Shown here: positions 55,399-64,000 of the stretch, piece after piece
Layout: every line of letters begins with the position of its first letter
Numbering within the stretch: the first letter of the stretch is position 1
Assembly (NCBI RefSeq): GCF_018982885.2
Contig: NZ_CP081849.1
Span: 744,001 to 808,000 of the forward strand
Direction of reading: 5' to 3'
Length of the DNA: 64,000 bases
DNA from: Polymorphobacter megasporae
GTDB taxonomy: Bacteria; Pseudomonadota; Alphaproteobacteria; Sphingomonadales; Sphingomonadaceae
Position numbers and translations under genes: made by a program
Notes under the pieces: generated by a model
What the model was told of the DNA's origin: nothing
The model's database searches: none
The model's input: only the letters and a program-made list of their open reading frames with translations

Positions 55399-55695
55399 AG
55401 CGCGATACTGCGTGAATAGACGCGGCGGGTCGAGTCGTTCGACGACAGACCGACAGGCGTTAGCGAGGGGGATGGCAGTCTCCGACGTGATCTCACAGGT
55501 AGGGACGCAGCCGCCGTGCAAATCCTCACCCGTTATCGCGTCATTCTCCGACAGCTACCGTGACCGTCAGCTCGAACCGACGTCGGCGCGGATCGCCTCA
55601 ACCCCGACGAGAGAATATGACGCTGGCGGCAGAAATCCACTGTGGATTCGCGCGCCCCACGCGTCCTTCATCTCGAGACACGGAATGATGTGGGG

Positions 55696-55968
55696 ATGAA
55701 GACAATGATGATGAGCTTGACGCGCGCCACGGGGCGCTCGCTCGCGGTTTCCGATCTCGATGATCGACGTGCCCCCACTTCGGCGGCCATCGGCGACCTG
55801 TCGAACCTGCTTCAGGTCGTTGCGAGCGTCCTGCACCTCATCGATCGCCAAATCGACGACGACACTCGACTACTTATCCGCGCCGGCCTGTCGCCTATCA
55901 ACGCGGCGGGCGACATGACTTGTTCGCGAGCCTTCACGGCCCCGCATCGCTTTTCACTGGAGGGTTAG
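55696..55968 (+). CDS. Small protein resembling a histidine-kinase dimerisation segment
   Basis: A 90-residue frame from ATG 55696 (ATG 55705 has a better ribosome-site distance). The middle reads IGDLSNLLQVVASVLHLIDR, like the phospho-acceptor helix of hybrid histidine kinases (HDFNNLLQV), but the His is missing and no ATPase domain follows. It could be a degenerate kinase fragment or a small regulatory protein. The stop touches the start of the SDR gene directly, so the gene may be translated ahead of it. Confidence 0.45.
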   Translation: MKTMMMSLTRATGRSLAVSDLDDRRAPTSAAIGDLSNLLQVVASVLHLIDRQIDDDTRLLIRAGLSPINAAGDMTCSRAFTAPHRFSLEG

Positions 55969-56718
55969 ATGACAAAGCTGACAGGTAAGATCGCACTGAT
56001 TACCGGCGGGACATCGGGCATCGGCCTCGCAACCGCACAGCTTTTTTCGGCCGAGGGCGCGACTGTCGTCATCACCGGTCGTCGCCAGGACGTCCTCGAC
56101 GCTGCCGTGGCCGCCGTGCCCGGCTCGGTCGGTCACCAGATCGATTCGACCAATGTGGGCGATCTCCGAACTTTGTTCGAGAAGATTGGCAGCGCATTCG
56201 GCCGTATCGACGTGCTCTTCGTCAACGCCGGCGGCGGCTCGTTCGCGGCGCTCGGTACGATCAGCGAGGCGAATTTCGACGATACGTTCAATCGCAACGT
56301 CAGGGGGGCACTCTTCACAGTGCAGTTGGCGCTGCCGCTACTCGGTGAAGGTGCATCGATCATCATGAACGGTTCGACGGCCGCCGCGAAAGCGACTGCC
56401 GGCTTCAGCGTCTATTCGGCGTCCAAGGCGGCGGTGCACGCTCTGACTCGCAATTGGATGATCGACCTGAAAGGACGTGGCATTCGCGTGAATACGCTGG
56501 TGCCTGGGCCAACGGCCACGCCGGGTCTCAAGGGACTGGCAGGCACAGACCCGACTGCTCAACAGGGGCTGCTCGATCAAATGGCGCTCGGCGTTCCGCT
56601 GCAACGCGTCGGTTTTCCGGACGAGGTGGCGCGAGCTGCGCTGTTTCTGGCGTCGGACGACTCGAGCTTCGTCACGGGCTCCGAACTCTACGTCGATGGC
56701 GGTGAAGGCCACGCCTGA
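55969..56718 (+). CDS. SDR-family oxidoreductase
   Basis: A 249-residue classical short-chain dehydrogenase. Cofactor motif [15 protein letters not shown] (TGxxxGIG) is near residues 14-28, NAGGG (NNAG-like) near 90, catalytic YSASKAAV (Tyr-x3-Lys) near 150, and [15 protein letters not shown] ends the protein. It oxidises or reduces an unknown alcohol/ketone. It begins the plus-strand group of small redox genes at 55.9-61.5 kb. Confidence 0.93.
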   Translation: MTKLTGKIALITGGTSGIGLATAQLFSAEGATVVITGRRQDVLDAAVAAVPGSVGHQIDSTNVGDLRTLFEKIGSAFGRIDVLFVNAGGGSFAALGTISEANFDDTFNRNVRGALFTVQLALPLLGEGASIIMNGSTAAAKATAGFSVYSASKAAVHALTRNWMIDLKGRGIRVNTLVPGPTATPGLKGLAGTDPTAQQGLLDQMALGVPLQRVGFPDEVARAALFLASDDSSFVTGSELYVDGGEGHA

Positions 56719-56750
56719 CCTGCCCTGCAATTACACCCTGGAGTCTAGCA

Positions 56751-57230
56751 ATGCCCGATGCCACGCCAACCCGCCCGCCGCTTCCGCCATTCGACGAGGC
56801 ATCCGCAGTAATTAAGGCGCGTCTTGCGGATGATGGCTGGAACAGTCGCGATCCGGCCAAAGTGGCGCAGGCGTATACGGTCGACAGCGAATGGAGGAAC
56901 CGCGCCGAATTCGTAAAGGGGCGCGACGCGATCGAGGCGTTCCTCGCACGAAAATGGACGCGCGAGCTCGAATACCGGCTGATCAAGGAGTTATGGGCTT
57001 TCACCGGCAACCGGATCGCAGTGCGGTTTGCGTACGAATACCGTGACGACAGCGGCAACTGGTTTCGCGCCTATGGCAACGAGAATTGGGCATTTGCCGC
57101 CAACGGTCTGATGTTTCGTCGGATCGCCAGCATCAATGAGCATCCTATCGACGTCGGGGAGCGCAAATTTTATTGGGCGCTGGGGCGCCGTCCTGACGAT
57201 CATGCCAGCCTGTCTGAGTTGGGGTTCTGA
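56751..57230 (+). CDS. DUF1348 (NTF2-like) protein
   Basis: A 159-residue protein of the DUF1348 family, an NTF2-fold group. [20 protein letters not shown] and [20 protein letters not shown] are the family signature. A structural fold with a ligand cavity is known, but no activity is established. It lies 32 bases after the SDR gene and two bases before the SLAC1-like gene. Confidence 0.9.
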   Translation: MPDATPTRPPLPPFDEASAVIKARLADDGWNSRDPAKVAQAYTVDSEWRNRAEFVKGRDAIEAFLARKWTRELEYRLIKELWAFTGNRIAVRFAYEYRDDSGNWFRAYGNENWAFAANGLMFRRIASINEHPIDVGERKFYWALGRRPDDHASLSELGF

Positions 57231-57232
57231 TC

Positions 57233-58264
57233 ATGGTCGGCGTGGGCGAAAACGGGGTCAAAAGCCTATCAGGATCCAGAAGTAGCGCTTCTGAAAGAGG
57301 CGCGGGCCGCCCGCTCGAGTATCTGCCGATCTCGTTGTTTGGCTCGGTCATGGGACTGTCGGGATTGAGCATAGCTTGGCGGTTGGCTGCTGAACGCCAC
57401 CTCGTGCCACACTGGGTGTCGGACGTGATCGGCGTGAGTGCGGTCTTGGCGTTCACGGCATTAAGTCTTGGCTATCTGGTCAAGTTGGTGGGGGCGCCCG
57501 ATGCCGTGCGCGCCGAGTTCAAGCATCCGATTGCTGGGAACCTTTTCGGCACGGCACTGATCAGCCTGTTACTGCTGCCGATCGTTATCGCCCCGCACGC
57601 ACTGCGGGTCGCGCAGGTGATGTGGATCGTCGGCGCGGTAGCGATGTTCGGCTTCGCATGGTTGATGATCGACCGTTGGATGAGCAACCGGCAACAGGCC
57701 ACCCATGCCACACCGGCTTGGATCGTACCCGTCGTCGGCGTCCTCGATATACCTCTAGCGGTGCCGGTCCTCGACATGCCGCCGCTGCACGGGCTGATGA
57801 CAGCCTGCGTCGCAATTGGTCTGTTTTTTGCAGTGCCGATTTTTACGTTGGTGCTGTCGAGGTTGCTCTTCGAGGAGCCGCTGAGCGGAGCACTTCAGCC
57901 GACGCTGCTAATTCTTGTCGCCCCATTTGCGGTCGGCTTCTCGGCTTATTACGCGACGACGGGCAGCGTCGATATGTTCGCCGAGGCGCTTTTCGCATTG
58001 AATATATTCGTCCTGACCGTCCTGCTGGGTAGACTCCGACAGCATTTGGCGACCTGCCCTTTCAGGGTGTCGTGGTGGGCAGTCAGTTTTCCACTCGCCG
58101 CGTCGGCGGCCGCAGCGATCCGGTTCGACGCGGCACGGCCAGGCTTCTTCACGGATTTTGTCGCCGCTGCGATGCTCGCGTTCGCGACGGTGATCATCGC
58201 AGGATTGGCGTCACGTACTCTGATCGGCTTGGTGCGCGGCGAGCTCAAGACGCTCAGCAGCTGA
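57233..58264 (+). CDS. SLAC1/TehA-family anion channel
   Basis: A 343-residue membrane protein with ten predicted helices. It begins with YLPISLFGSVMGLSGLSIAW, characteristic of the family, and continues with GNLFGTALISLLLLP. SLAC1 proteins are anion channels or tellurite/C4-dicarboxylate transporters. The pore residues suggest anion permeation, but the anion is unknown. It is located in the plus-strand redox operon between DUF1348 and a small membrane protein. Confidence 0.85.
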   Translation: MVGVGENGVKSLSGSRSSASERGAGRPLEYLPISLFGSVMGLSGLSIAWRLAAERHLVPHWVSDVIGVSAVLAFTALSLGYLVKLVGAPDAVRAEFKHPIAGNLFGTALISLLLLPIVIAPHALRVAQVMWIVGAVAMFGFAWLMIDRWMSNRQQATHATPAWIVPVVGVLDIPLAVPVLDMPPLHGLMTACVAIGLFFAVPIFTLVLSRLLFEEPLSGALQPTLLILVAPFAVGFSAYYATTGSVDMFAEALFALNIFVLTVLLGRLRQHLATCPFRVSWWAVSFPLAASAAAAIRFDAARPGFFTDFVAAAMLAFATVIIAGLASRTLIGLVRGELKTLSS

Positions 58265-58283
58265 TCATCTCGGGAGCTAGACG

Positions 58284-58628
58284 ATGCAAGGCCCAAAGAC
58301 GCCAGCAGTTGCGCAGTTCCGACGCCAGATCGCGTATCTGGTTTTGGCCGGCCTCGTCAGCGTTCCGGCGGCGCTCGCGTATCTTGCCAGTTACGGCCCG
58401 GTCAGCATCGCACTCGCTCTCGCGGTGACTTTCGGCGTGTTCGTCTCGATCGTCCTTGGCGGCGGCCTTATGGCAGCAGGCTTTTACAGTTCGGCGAGCG
58501 GTCTCGATGATGTGGTCGCAGCAGCCCATGTGGAACCGGCCGGCACTGCCGCGCTCGGAGCGGCCACCGTCGCGGTCCAACCGATTCCACCGCTGTCAGA
58601 GGTTCAACAGGAAGGGTCGCTCCTATGA
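58284..58628 (+). CDS. Small two-helix membrane protein
   Basis: A 114-residue protein with two membrane helices (about residues 15-37, IAYLVLAGLVSVPAALAYLA, and 42-68) and a hydrophilic, Val/Pro/Glu-rich C-terminus. It is not a recognised family. Its stop overlaps the dienelactone-hydrolase start (ATGA), so they are co-translated. Confidence 0.6.
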   Translation: MQGPKTPAVAQFRRQIAYLVLAGLVSVPAALAYLASYGPVSIALALAVTFGVFVSIVLGGGLMAAGFYSSASGLDDVVAAAHVEPAGTAALGAATVAVQPIPPLSEVQQEGSLL

Positions 58629-59317
58629 AGATCACTGTCTCCGACGGAAGTTTCGACGCTTATGTTTCGCGGCCGCTTCTGGGCTCGGCACCCGTCATCA
58701 TCGTCCTGCAAGAGATATTCGGGGTCAACGCCGATATCCGCCGGACGTGCGACGAGCTGGCGGATCACGGTTTCGTAGCCGTTGCCCCTGATCTGTTCTG
58801 GCGGGCTGCGCCCGGCCTCGACCTAAACTCGTGGAGTGAGGCCGATTGGAAGCGGGGCCTCGACTTATATCAGGCATATGACCTGGACCGCGGCATCTTC
58901 GATGTCGGCGCGGTGGTCGACACCGCGCGCGCGCTCAGCGGGTCGAACGGCCGAGTCGGGGTCATGGGCTTCTGCCTGGGCGGCTTGATGAGCTATCTCG
59001 CCGCCGCGCGGCTGTCGATCGACGCCGCGGCGGTTTATTATGGCGGCAGCACCGACCAGCATCTCGACGAAGCTACCGGTGTCACCGCTCCGATGCTGTT
59101 GCATTTCGGCGACGATGACGAATTCATCCCTCAAGAGGCTCAACGCCAGATCAAGGCTGCGTTCGCGGGCCGGACCAACGTCGAGATCATCAGCTATCCC
59201 GGCTGCTCGCACGCGTTCGCGCGGCATACAGGAACGCATTTCGATGCCGTCGCAGCGAAGTCGGCCAATGCACGGACTTACGAATTTTTGGCTGAGCATC
59301 TGAACGCGAAATTATGA
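58625..59317 (+). CDS. Dienelactone hydrolase family protein
   Basis: A 230-residue alpha/beta hydrolase of the dienelactone-hydrolase family. The nucleophile elbow is GFCLGG, giving Cys as in DLH. PMLLHFGDDDEFIPQEA contains the catalytic Asp and SYPGCSHAFARHTG the His. Substrates are dienelactones from chlorocatechol ring cleavage or similar esters. It overlaps the small membrane-protein gene, and the next hydrolase gene begins at once. Confidence 0.93.
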   Translation: MKITVSDGSFDAYVSRPLLGSAPVIIVLQEIFGVNADIRRTCDELADHGFVAVAPDLFWRAAPGLDLNSWSEADWKRGLDLYQAYDLDRGIFDVGAVVDTARALSGSNGRVGVMGFCLGGLMSYLAAARLSIDAAAVYYGGSTDQHLDEATGVTAPMLLHFGDDDEFIPQEAQRQIKAAFAGRTNVEIISYPGCSHAFARHTGTHFDAVAAKSANARTYEFLAEHLNAKL

Positions 59318-59391
59318 CGTCGCCAGACGTGGGGATTCTGTTGCGGGTTGCGTCAAACCTTTCGAACAGACCTCTGAACTGGACCAGACTT

Positions 59392-60177
59392 ATGAAGACG
59401 AGTGCATCAATCACATTGGCTCTCTTGGGCGCCGTGCTCTCGGCGACGACGCCGACAGACGCAGCAGAGCTGACGACCAAGCCGACGATCGTGCTGGTCC
59501 ACGGTGCATTTGCTGGGTCGTCGAGCTGGAACGCCGTGATCACCGATCTCGAGACCGATGGCTACCGGGTTGTAGCTGTCGCCAATCCGTTGCGCGGCCT
59601 GGCCACGGACGCCGACTATGTCGCCCGCATCGTCAAGTCGATCGACGGCAAGGTGGTCCTCGTCGGTCACTCTTACGGTGGCGAAGTCATCGCCATGGCC
59701 GCGACCGGCGCGAGTAACGTCAAGAGCCTGGTCTTCGTCGCCGGTCTCGCTCCGGTCGCCGGGGAGAGTGCCGCCAGTCTCGGCGCGCGGTTCCCGACCG
59801 GCACGCTCGGAAAGGCGCTTGCGCCGCCGGTTATCCAGGCCAATGGCGACCACGATCTTTATATCGATCAAGCCAAGTATCGGGCGCAGTTCGCTGCCGA
59901 TGTGCCGCAGGCCGCCGCGATGCAGATGGCGGCAACGCAGCGGCCGGTTACGGAGGCCGCGCTCGGCGAAGCGGCGGGACCGACCGCGTGGAGCACGATC
60001 CCGTCATCCTTCATCTATGGCTCTCTCGATAAGAACATCCCGGCGGCATTGCACGCTTTCATGGCAAAGCGCGCGGGTGCCAGAGAAAGTGTCGAGGTCA
60101 AGGGTGCGTCGCACGTCGTCATGATCTCGCACCCCCTCCAGGTGGCCAGGATGATCGAGCGTGCGGCTGCATTCTAG
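59392..60177 (+). CDS. Exported alpha/beta hydrolase
   Basis: A 261-residue esterase-like alpha/beta hydrolase. The start at ATG 59392 gives a signal peptide (KTSASITLALLGAVLSATTP); an upstream ATG at 59314 overlaps the preceding stop but adds 26 unlikely residues. Motifs: VLVHGAFAGSSSWNAVI (oxyanion), VLVGHSYGGEVI (nucleophile Ser), YGSLDKNIP (acid) and KGASHVVMISHP (His). Substrate unknown; related to EstA-type esterases and hydroxynitrile-lyase-like proteins. Confidence 0.9.
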   Translation: MKTSASITLALLGAVLSATTPTDAAELTTKPTIVLVHGAFAGSSSWNAVITDLETDGYRVVAVANPLRGLATDADYVARIVKSIDGKVVLVGHSYGGEVIAMAATGASNVKSLVFVAGLAPVAGESAASLGARFPTGTLGKALAPPVIQANGDHDLYIDQAKYRAQFAADVPQAAAMQMAATQRPVTEAALGEAAGPTAWSTIPSSFIYGSLDKNIPAALHAFMAKRAGARESVEVKGASHVVMISHPLQVARMIERAAAF

Positions 60178-60386
60178 CTGAAAGCAACCGATAGCAGCCG
60201 GATAAGCGAAGCGATCGGTTACTAGACGGCGTGAAGTGTCAGACGCGGCCATGACGATCATCCGGCCCGTCCAAGAACTCTGCAAAGCACCAGTACCAAT
60301 AGAAGTTCAATCCTACCATCATCGCCGCAATAAATCGATCGCGCCGCGGCAAGCAAGTTCTGCGACGGTTTTAATGGAGAGAGACA

Positions 60387-60992
60387 ATGGCAAGAATACT
60401 GGTGCTCTATTACTCATCCTACGGACACATCGAGACAATGGCGGCCGCAGTTGCAGACGGTGCACGCTCCGCCGGCGGTCAAGTCGACCTCCGCCGGGTG
60501 CCCGAAACGGTGCCGGAGACGATTGCCGCAGCTGCACATTTCAAACTCGATCAGGCCGCCCCGCTCGCCAGCATCGATGAACTCGCGAACTATGACGCGA
60601 TCATCATCGGTGCGCCGACCCGTTTCGGCCGCCTACCGGGACAACTTGCGGCGTTCCTCGATCAGGCTGGCGGCCTGTGGGCGAGCGGCGCGCTGAACGG
60701 CAAGGTCGGCGGTGCGTTTACTTCGAGCGCATCGCAGCATGGCGGCAACGAGGTTACGCTTTTCTCCATTCTGACCAATCTGCTGCACTTCGGTATGGTC
60801 ATCGTCGGACTGCCGTACAGTCACGGCGGGCAGATGACGCTCGAGGAGATCGTCGGCGGTTCACCTTACGGCGCGACAACGATCGCTGGTGGCACGGGCG
60901 AGCGTCAACCGAGTGAGATCGAATTGGCTGGCGCCCGTCATCAGGGGGCGCTGATCGCCAAATATGCCGCAAAACTTACAGTGCCGGACTGA
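60387..60992 (+). CDS. wrbA: NAD(P)H:quinone oxidoreductase WrbA
   Basis: A 201-residue flavodoxin-fold quinone reductase. [20 protein letters not shown] is the FMN phosphate loop; [18 protein letters not shown] and [15 protein letters not shown] are WrbA hallmarks. It reduces quinones by two electrons, preventing semiquinone redox cycling. It has its own 209-base upstream region, and the preceding genes support a role in aromatic or oxidative stress. Confidence 0.95.
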   Translation: MARILVLYYSSYGHIETMAAAVADGARSAGGQVDLRRVPETVPETIAAAAHFKLDQAAPLASIDELANYDAIIIGAPTRFGRLPGQLAAFLDQAGGLWASGALNGKVGGAFTSSASQHGGNEVTLFSILTNLLHFGMVIVGLPYSHGGQMTLEEIVGGSPYGATTIAGGTGERQPSEIELAGARHQGALIAKYAAKLTVPD

Positions 60993-61101
60993 CGGGCACG
61001 GCGACCACTTCGGGCGCAGGGGCTGTGCTGGGCACCTCGGCACTCCACGCAAAAACGACAGTGCCGATCCGATCCGCCAGACCTCTAATCAGGAGTGGAA
61101 T

Positions 61102-61473
61102 ATGATGTCCAACAATGTCCCGAACCTATTGCGGAGGAATCTCCACGAGGTATTTGGCGAGAACGATTCGAAAAAGCGCTGGGCAGCGATTGAAGAGATT
61201 TATTCGGAGGACATCGTCTTCCACGCACCCAATGGGATTTTTCGGGGCCGCAGCGTGATCGAGCGCGTTGCCGGCGAGATACGGGCCAAGCAGCCAGACT
61301 TTCGCTACGTGGAATCCGGCCCTGCCGAGGACCTCGCCGACACCGCGGGCCGCGTTTCGTGGGTGTCCGGACGGCCGGACGAAGCGCCATCTTATGCCGG
61401 AACGGATTTCATATTGGCTGCTGACGGCAAGATCACTGCAATCTACCTCTTTTTCGATCGTTTGCCTGCTTGA
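61102..61473 (+). CDS. SnoaL-like NTF2-fold protein
   Basis: A 123-residue protein starting at ATG 61102 with AGGAG six bases upstream. It is NTF2-like: IEEIYSEDIVFHAPNGIFRG and FILAADGKITAIYLFFDR are typical of SnoaL. No catalytic assignment. It follows wrbA by about 110 bases and ends eight bases before the CTAG-flanked miniature element. Confidence 0.85.
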   Translation: MMSNNVPNLLRRNLHEVFGENDSKKRWAAIEEIYSEDIVFHAPNGIFRGRSVIERVAGEIRAKQPDFRYVESGPAEDLADTAGRVSWVSGRPDEAPSYAGTDFILAADGKITAIYLFFDRLPA

Positions 61474-61480
61474 GCGCTAG

Positions 61481-61622
61481 GCTCAGGGCCTATTAAATCG
61501 CTCGCGGGGACGATGATCGGTTGATTCAATGTCGACGCTGAGGGGGCGTTGCCATGAGCGATCTGATCTGGTTGTCGGAGGCGCAGATGCGTCGGATCGA
61601 GCCGCATCAATGAGTCCTGAGC
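61481..61622. mobile_element. 142-bp IS-derived miniature element (MITE-like)
   Basis: The ends GCTCAGGGCCTATTAAA and (reverse complement of the right end) GCTCAGGACTCATTGAT are imperfect inverted repeats. CTAG is present on both sides (61477-61480 and 61623-61626), as a target duplication. The interior from 61555 reads MSDLIWLSEAQMRRIEP, the start of an IS5-type transposase, then joins the right end at once. It is therefore an internally deleted, non-autonomous copy. The right CTAG contains the stop codon of the TonB receptor. Confidence 0.75.
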
Positions 61623-64000
61623 CTAGAAGTGCGTAGAAACGGTCAAATTAATCCGACGCCGCCTTGGATCGCCATAGTAACTGTAGCCGGCTGTTGCTGG
61701 ATTGATGACACTGGGAGGAGAATGATCGAAAATATTCTCTATGCCTAATCTAAACTCGATGGGCTCGGAAATCTCCAAATAACGCGGTGACGCCAATTTC
61801 AACGATGCCTCAAGGTCGATATAAACCTGAGCAGGTATCGTCGGGGATCCCTGGTATGTCACGATCGTGACGTTGCTGCGGCTGAGGTTCGGATTTGACG
61901 ATGCGACATTGTAACGGCCAAGATATTGCGCCGTTGCGCCCAGCGCCCAACTCTTCGTCTCCCAATTCAACCCGGCGTATCCACGCCACTCGAGCGGGCC
62001 GTCGCGCGACCCGACGGTATTAATGGTCGACGTGTCCTGCGCCAGTTGTCGTTTCAAGACCGGTTGCCACGTCGTCTTGGCCGTGATGCTAACGGTCCCG
62101 ACGCGCGCCGGCAGCCTCCAGTCAAACTGAAGATCGACGGCCTCCACCAGCGTTCTGCCGCCATTCAAAGCGGTCGTGTCGATCCGCGTAATGGTGCCAC
62201 CGCTAAAGCCCTGCGCCGCGTCGGCGGCTGTCAAAAGGGCGCGAACTATTCGCGCCGGGTAGGACGCCTCGTGAGCCACGAAGTAAGCTGGATCGTAGGC
62301 GTGAACGAAGCTGATCTCATTCGTCTTGCGAATTTGAGTGAGATCGATCGAAAGGCGGGGTCCGGTGTCAAACGGATCGACGACCAGCCCCAATGAAATT
62401 GTCCGCGCACGCTCAGGGGCCAACTGCGCCGAGCCGCCGGACACCTCGTCGAACGCGCCTTCGCTGCCAATCGCCCTCCCGCCGCGCTTCGGATCTCCGA
62501 GCCCCAACGCTGCGTAATCGAAGTTGTTAAGCCTCGAGGCGATCTGGTCGACACTTGGTGGCAAGTTACCAATGGCGAAGCTTCCGCGTAACATCACCCT
62601 AGAGATCGGGAAGAAGCGCAAGCCGGCCGTATAGAGAAGGGTCTGCGCCCGCGCGGTTATCCTGGCGTCGAGGGGTTGCGTGTCGAAGGTGAAATCTGCC
62701 GGGATGGTCGTTCTAAATTTGTCGTAGCGCAGCGCCAATTGCAGTTCGAAGCCGCGGAAAACCGAATTGGTCGTGCTGGCGATGAGCGGCGCGCGTAGTT
62801 CGCCATATCCCGACATGACCCGCTGCCTAATGTCGGGGCTGGGATTGGCGACCGTCAGGGCTGCTGAAGTAAAGGTGGTCACACTCTGCGCGACGCTCTC
62901 CGTCCTCGTTTCGCCGAGCAAGGTGAGTGTTAATGGGCCCCCCGCCAGATGAAATGCAGGCCCGGCCAAGCGGATGGTCGCATCGGTGGAGCGGTTGGTG
63001 CGCGCTGAACGCAGGGTTGTGGCGGTGAGCGAGGCCGGCAGCTCGGCGAAGAAGGCAGGCCAATTTCCGAGCGGATCGAGTGCAGGCTGGCCGTCAGCTC
63101 CTGGCTCGCCACTGGCCAGCGCGTCGGCAAAGTTGAAGCTTTGTCCAACCGACCGGACTGTTAAAGCGACATGCGACGAAGCCCAACTGCCTTCAGCCGA
63201 TGCGCGCCAACTGAACGGTAGTTGCGCGATAAGCCCCGCGGTAATTCGCACGCTCTCGATGGCGTTCGCTGCGACCGCTGGCACAACCGGCAATGGATAG
63301 GTGACGATGATGCTTTCCGCAAAGGGGTTATTGGGCGCGTTGGCGGCAATCGGCTCCGACACCGAGCTTACGGGCTCAATCGCCGTACCTTCATCGTGAA
63401 GGTACAGCGCGTCGACAAAACCTTCGAAGATTGGACCAAAGCTATGTCGGACACTCAAAATGCCCGATGTTGTCGACGGTCGGGTTAATATGTCGCCGCG
63501 CGCACCGCTATTGTCGTTGGCAAGGTTCGTAGCAACCTTGCCGGCGTTCGCGACGAGTGTCGCCGCACGATCGGCCGGGGTCCCCGACGTGTTTAGCGGC
63601 AGGAAGGTAACTTGTGCGCCGAGACTCGCCCCACCGAGTCCGGCGTCAAGCGTCAGCTTGGCCTGCTCGCCAGTGCCGTCAGCGCTAAACACGTTGATCG
63701 CATTGCCGACGGGGCGAAGCGACAAATACGAAGCGGCATTATTCCGGAATGCCATCGCGCGTGCCGCTGCCTGATAGTTGCGGTCGCCAGTCAGAAGGTC
63801 ACCGCTTTCGGTGTGGCTGACGAACAGCATGACATCGGTCCGGCCATTATCAGGCGTAAACCCGATACGACCCTCGACGCGCAGCCGCGGGGCATCGCCA
63901 CGAGCGGTAATCCCGCCGGTCACGTTGAGTTCTGCACCGCGATAATCGTGACGCAGAACGACGTTGACGACTCCTCCAGTTGCGCCGGGGCCATAGATGC
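61623..64000 (-). CDS. TonB-dependent receptor, 5' end beyond the window
   Basis: Minus-strand frame from the right edge to a TAG at 61623, 792 codons seen. Entering sequence reads IYGPGATGGVVNVVLRHDYR, the end of a TonB plug domain, so the signal peptide and most of the plug are missing. The rest is an outer-membrane barrel with DPFDTGPRLSIDLTQIRKTN and LGIENIFDHSPPSV near the end, and the last residue is an aromatic Phe as usual for barrel insertion. The ligand is unknown. Its stop codon lies in the CTAG flanking the miniature element, so the last codon may have been set by the insertion. Confidence 0.92.
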   Translation of the reverse strand, partial: IYGPGATGGVVNVVLRHDYRGAELNVTGGITARGDAPRLRVEGRIGFTPDNGRTDVMLFVSHTESGDLLTGDRNYQAAARAMAFRNNAASYLSLRPVGNAINVFSADGTGEQAKLTLDAGLGGASLGAQVTFLPLNTSGTPADRAATLVANAGKVATNLANDNSGARGDILTRPSTTSGILSVRHSFGPIFEGFVDALYLHDEGTAIEPVSSVSEPIAANAPNNPFAESIIVTYPLPVVPAVAANAIESVRITAGLIAQLPFSWRASAEGSWASSHVALTVRSVGQSFNFADALASGEPGADGQPALDPLGNWPAFFAELPASLTATTLRSARTNRSTDATIRLAGPAFHLAGGPLTLTLLGETRTESVAQSVTTFTSAALTVANPSPDIRQRVMSGYGELRAPLIASTTNSVFRGFELQLALRYDKFRTTIPADFTFDTQPLDARITARAQTLLYTAGLRFFPISRVMLRGSFAIGNLPPSVDQIASRLNNFDYAALGLGDPKRGGRAIGSEGAFDEVSGGSAQLAPERARTISLGLVVDPFDTGPRLSIDLTQIRKTNEISFVHAYDPAYFVAHEASYPARIVRALLTAADAAQGFSGGTITRIDTTALNGGRTLVEAVDLQFDWRLPARVGTVSITAKTTWQPVLKRQLAQDTSTINTVGSRDGPLEWRGYAGLNWETKSWALGATAQYLGRYNVASSNPNLSRSNVTIVTYQGSPTIPAQVYIDLEASLKLASPRYLEISEPIEFRLGIENIFDHSPPSVINPATAGYSYYGDPRRRRINLTVSTHF

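Noticed and set aside
1-64000. tRNA, rRNA or CRISPR arrays
   Set aside because: No cloverleaf-like sequence, rRNA segment or regularly spaced repeats were recognised on reading; a tRNAscan or CRISPR search would be decisive.

Overview
The window looks like chromosome of a sphingomonad (Alphaproteobacteria, Sphingomonas or a close relative). It is GC-rich, codes densely on both strands, has two large TonB-dependent receptors at its ends, a Cop-type copper operon with Met-rich proteins, an Nramp manganese transporter and IS5-family elements. Genus is inference from gene content. I see no rRNA, tRNA or CRISPR array.

Layout. 1-4.8 kb: the start of a TonB receptor (minus), then a small exported protein coupled to a TPR/aspartyl-hydroxylase-like protein. 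5.7-9.2 kb: three minus-strand genes (quinone-oxidoreductase-like, NAD(P)-binding, membrane protein) divergent from an AraC regulator. 9.4-11.2 kb: an M19 dipeptidase-like protein that lacks the first zinc motif, and a P-loop kinase-like protein. 11.5-20.5 kb: copper island. On the minus strand an anti-sigma/metal-sensor/ECF-sigma trio (overlapping starts and stops) leads into copA, copB, a cytochrome c and a DUF4396 membrane protein. Divergently, a Cu P-type ATPase overlaps cueR, and a MerR-type 19-bp-spacer promoter lies upstream. 20.5-22.6 kb is gene-poor with two or three very short genes; mntH follows.

24.4-44.3 kb is an accessory island. It opens at a junction where a GNAT gene and an unrelated gene are both cut off. 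Its core (26.2-36.4 kb) is a set of seven genes: an operon of MBL-fold protein, membrane protein and two HEPN-like proteins; a divergent pair of nuclease-like proteins; and an HNH-type gene converging on the operon. I read this as a candidate anti-phage or conflict system that is decaying: one gene is interrupted by an IS5-family element, one has an in-frame stop plus a frameshift, and two others have a frameshift each. Then come a nitroreductase, a hipBA pair, two overlapping tyrosine integrases, a membrane protein, a broken DNA-methyltransferase start and vapBC.

45-47.3 kb: LysR regulator divergent from a pirin; DoxX. 47.4-55.4 kb: a long minus-strand run headed by FecI/FecR-type genes and followed by hydrolases, an MBL-fold enzyme, a DUF6130 protein, two c-type cytochromes and a SoxC/sulfite-dehydrogenase-like molybdoenzyme, ending with an NTF2-fold protein. 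55.7-61.5 kb: a plus-strand run of small redox and hydrolase genes (SDR, DUF1348, SLAC1-like channel, dienelactone hydrolase, alpha/beta hydrolase, WrbA, SnoaL-like). 61.5-64 kb: a 142-bp IS-derived miniature element sits exactly at the 3' end of a second TonB receptor that runs off the right edge.
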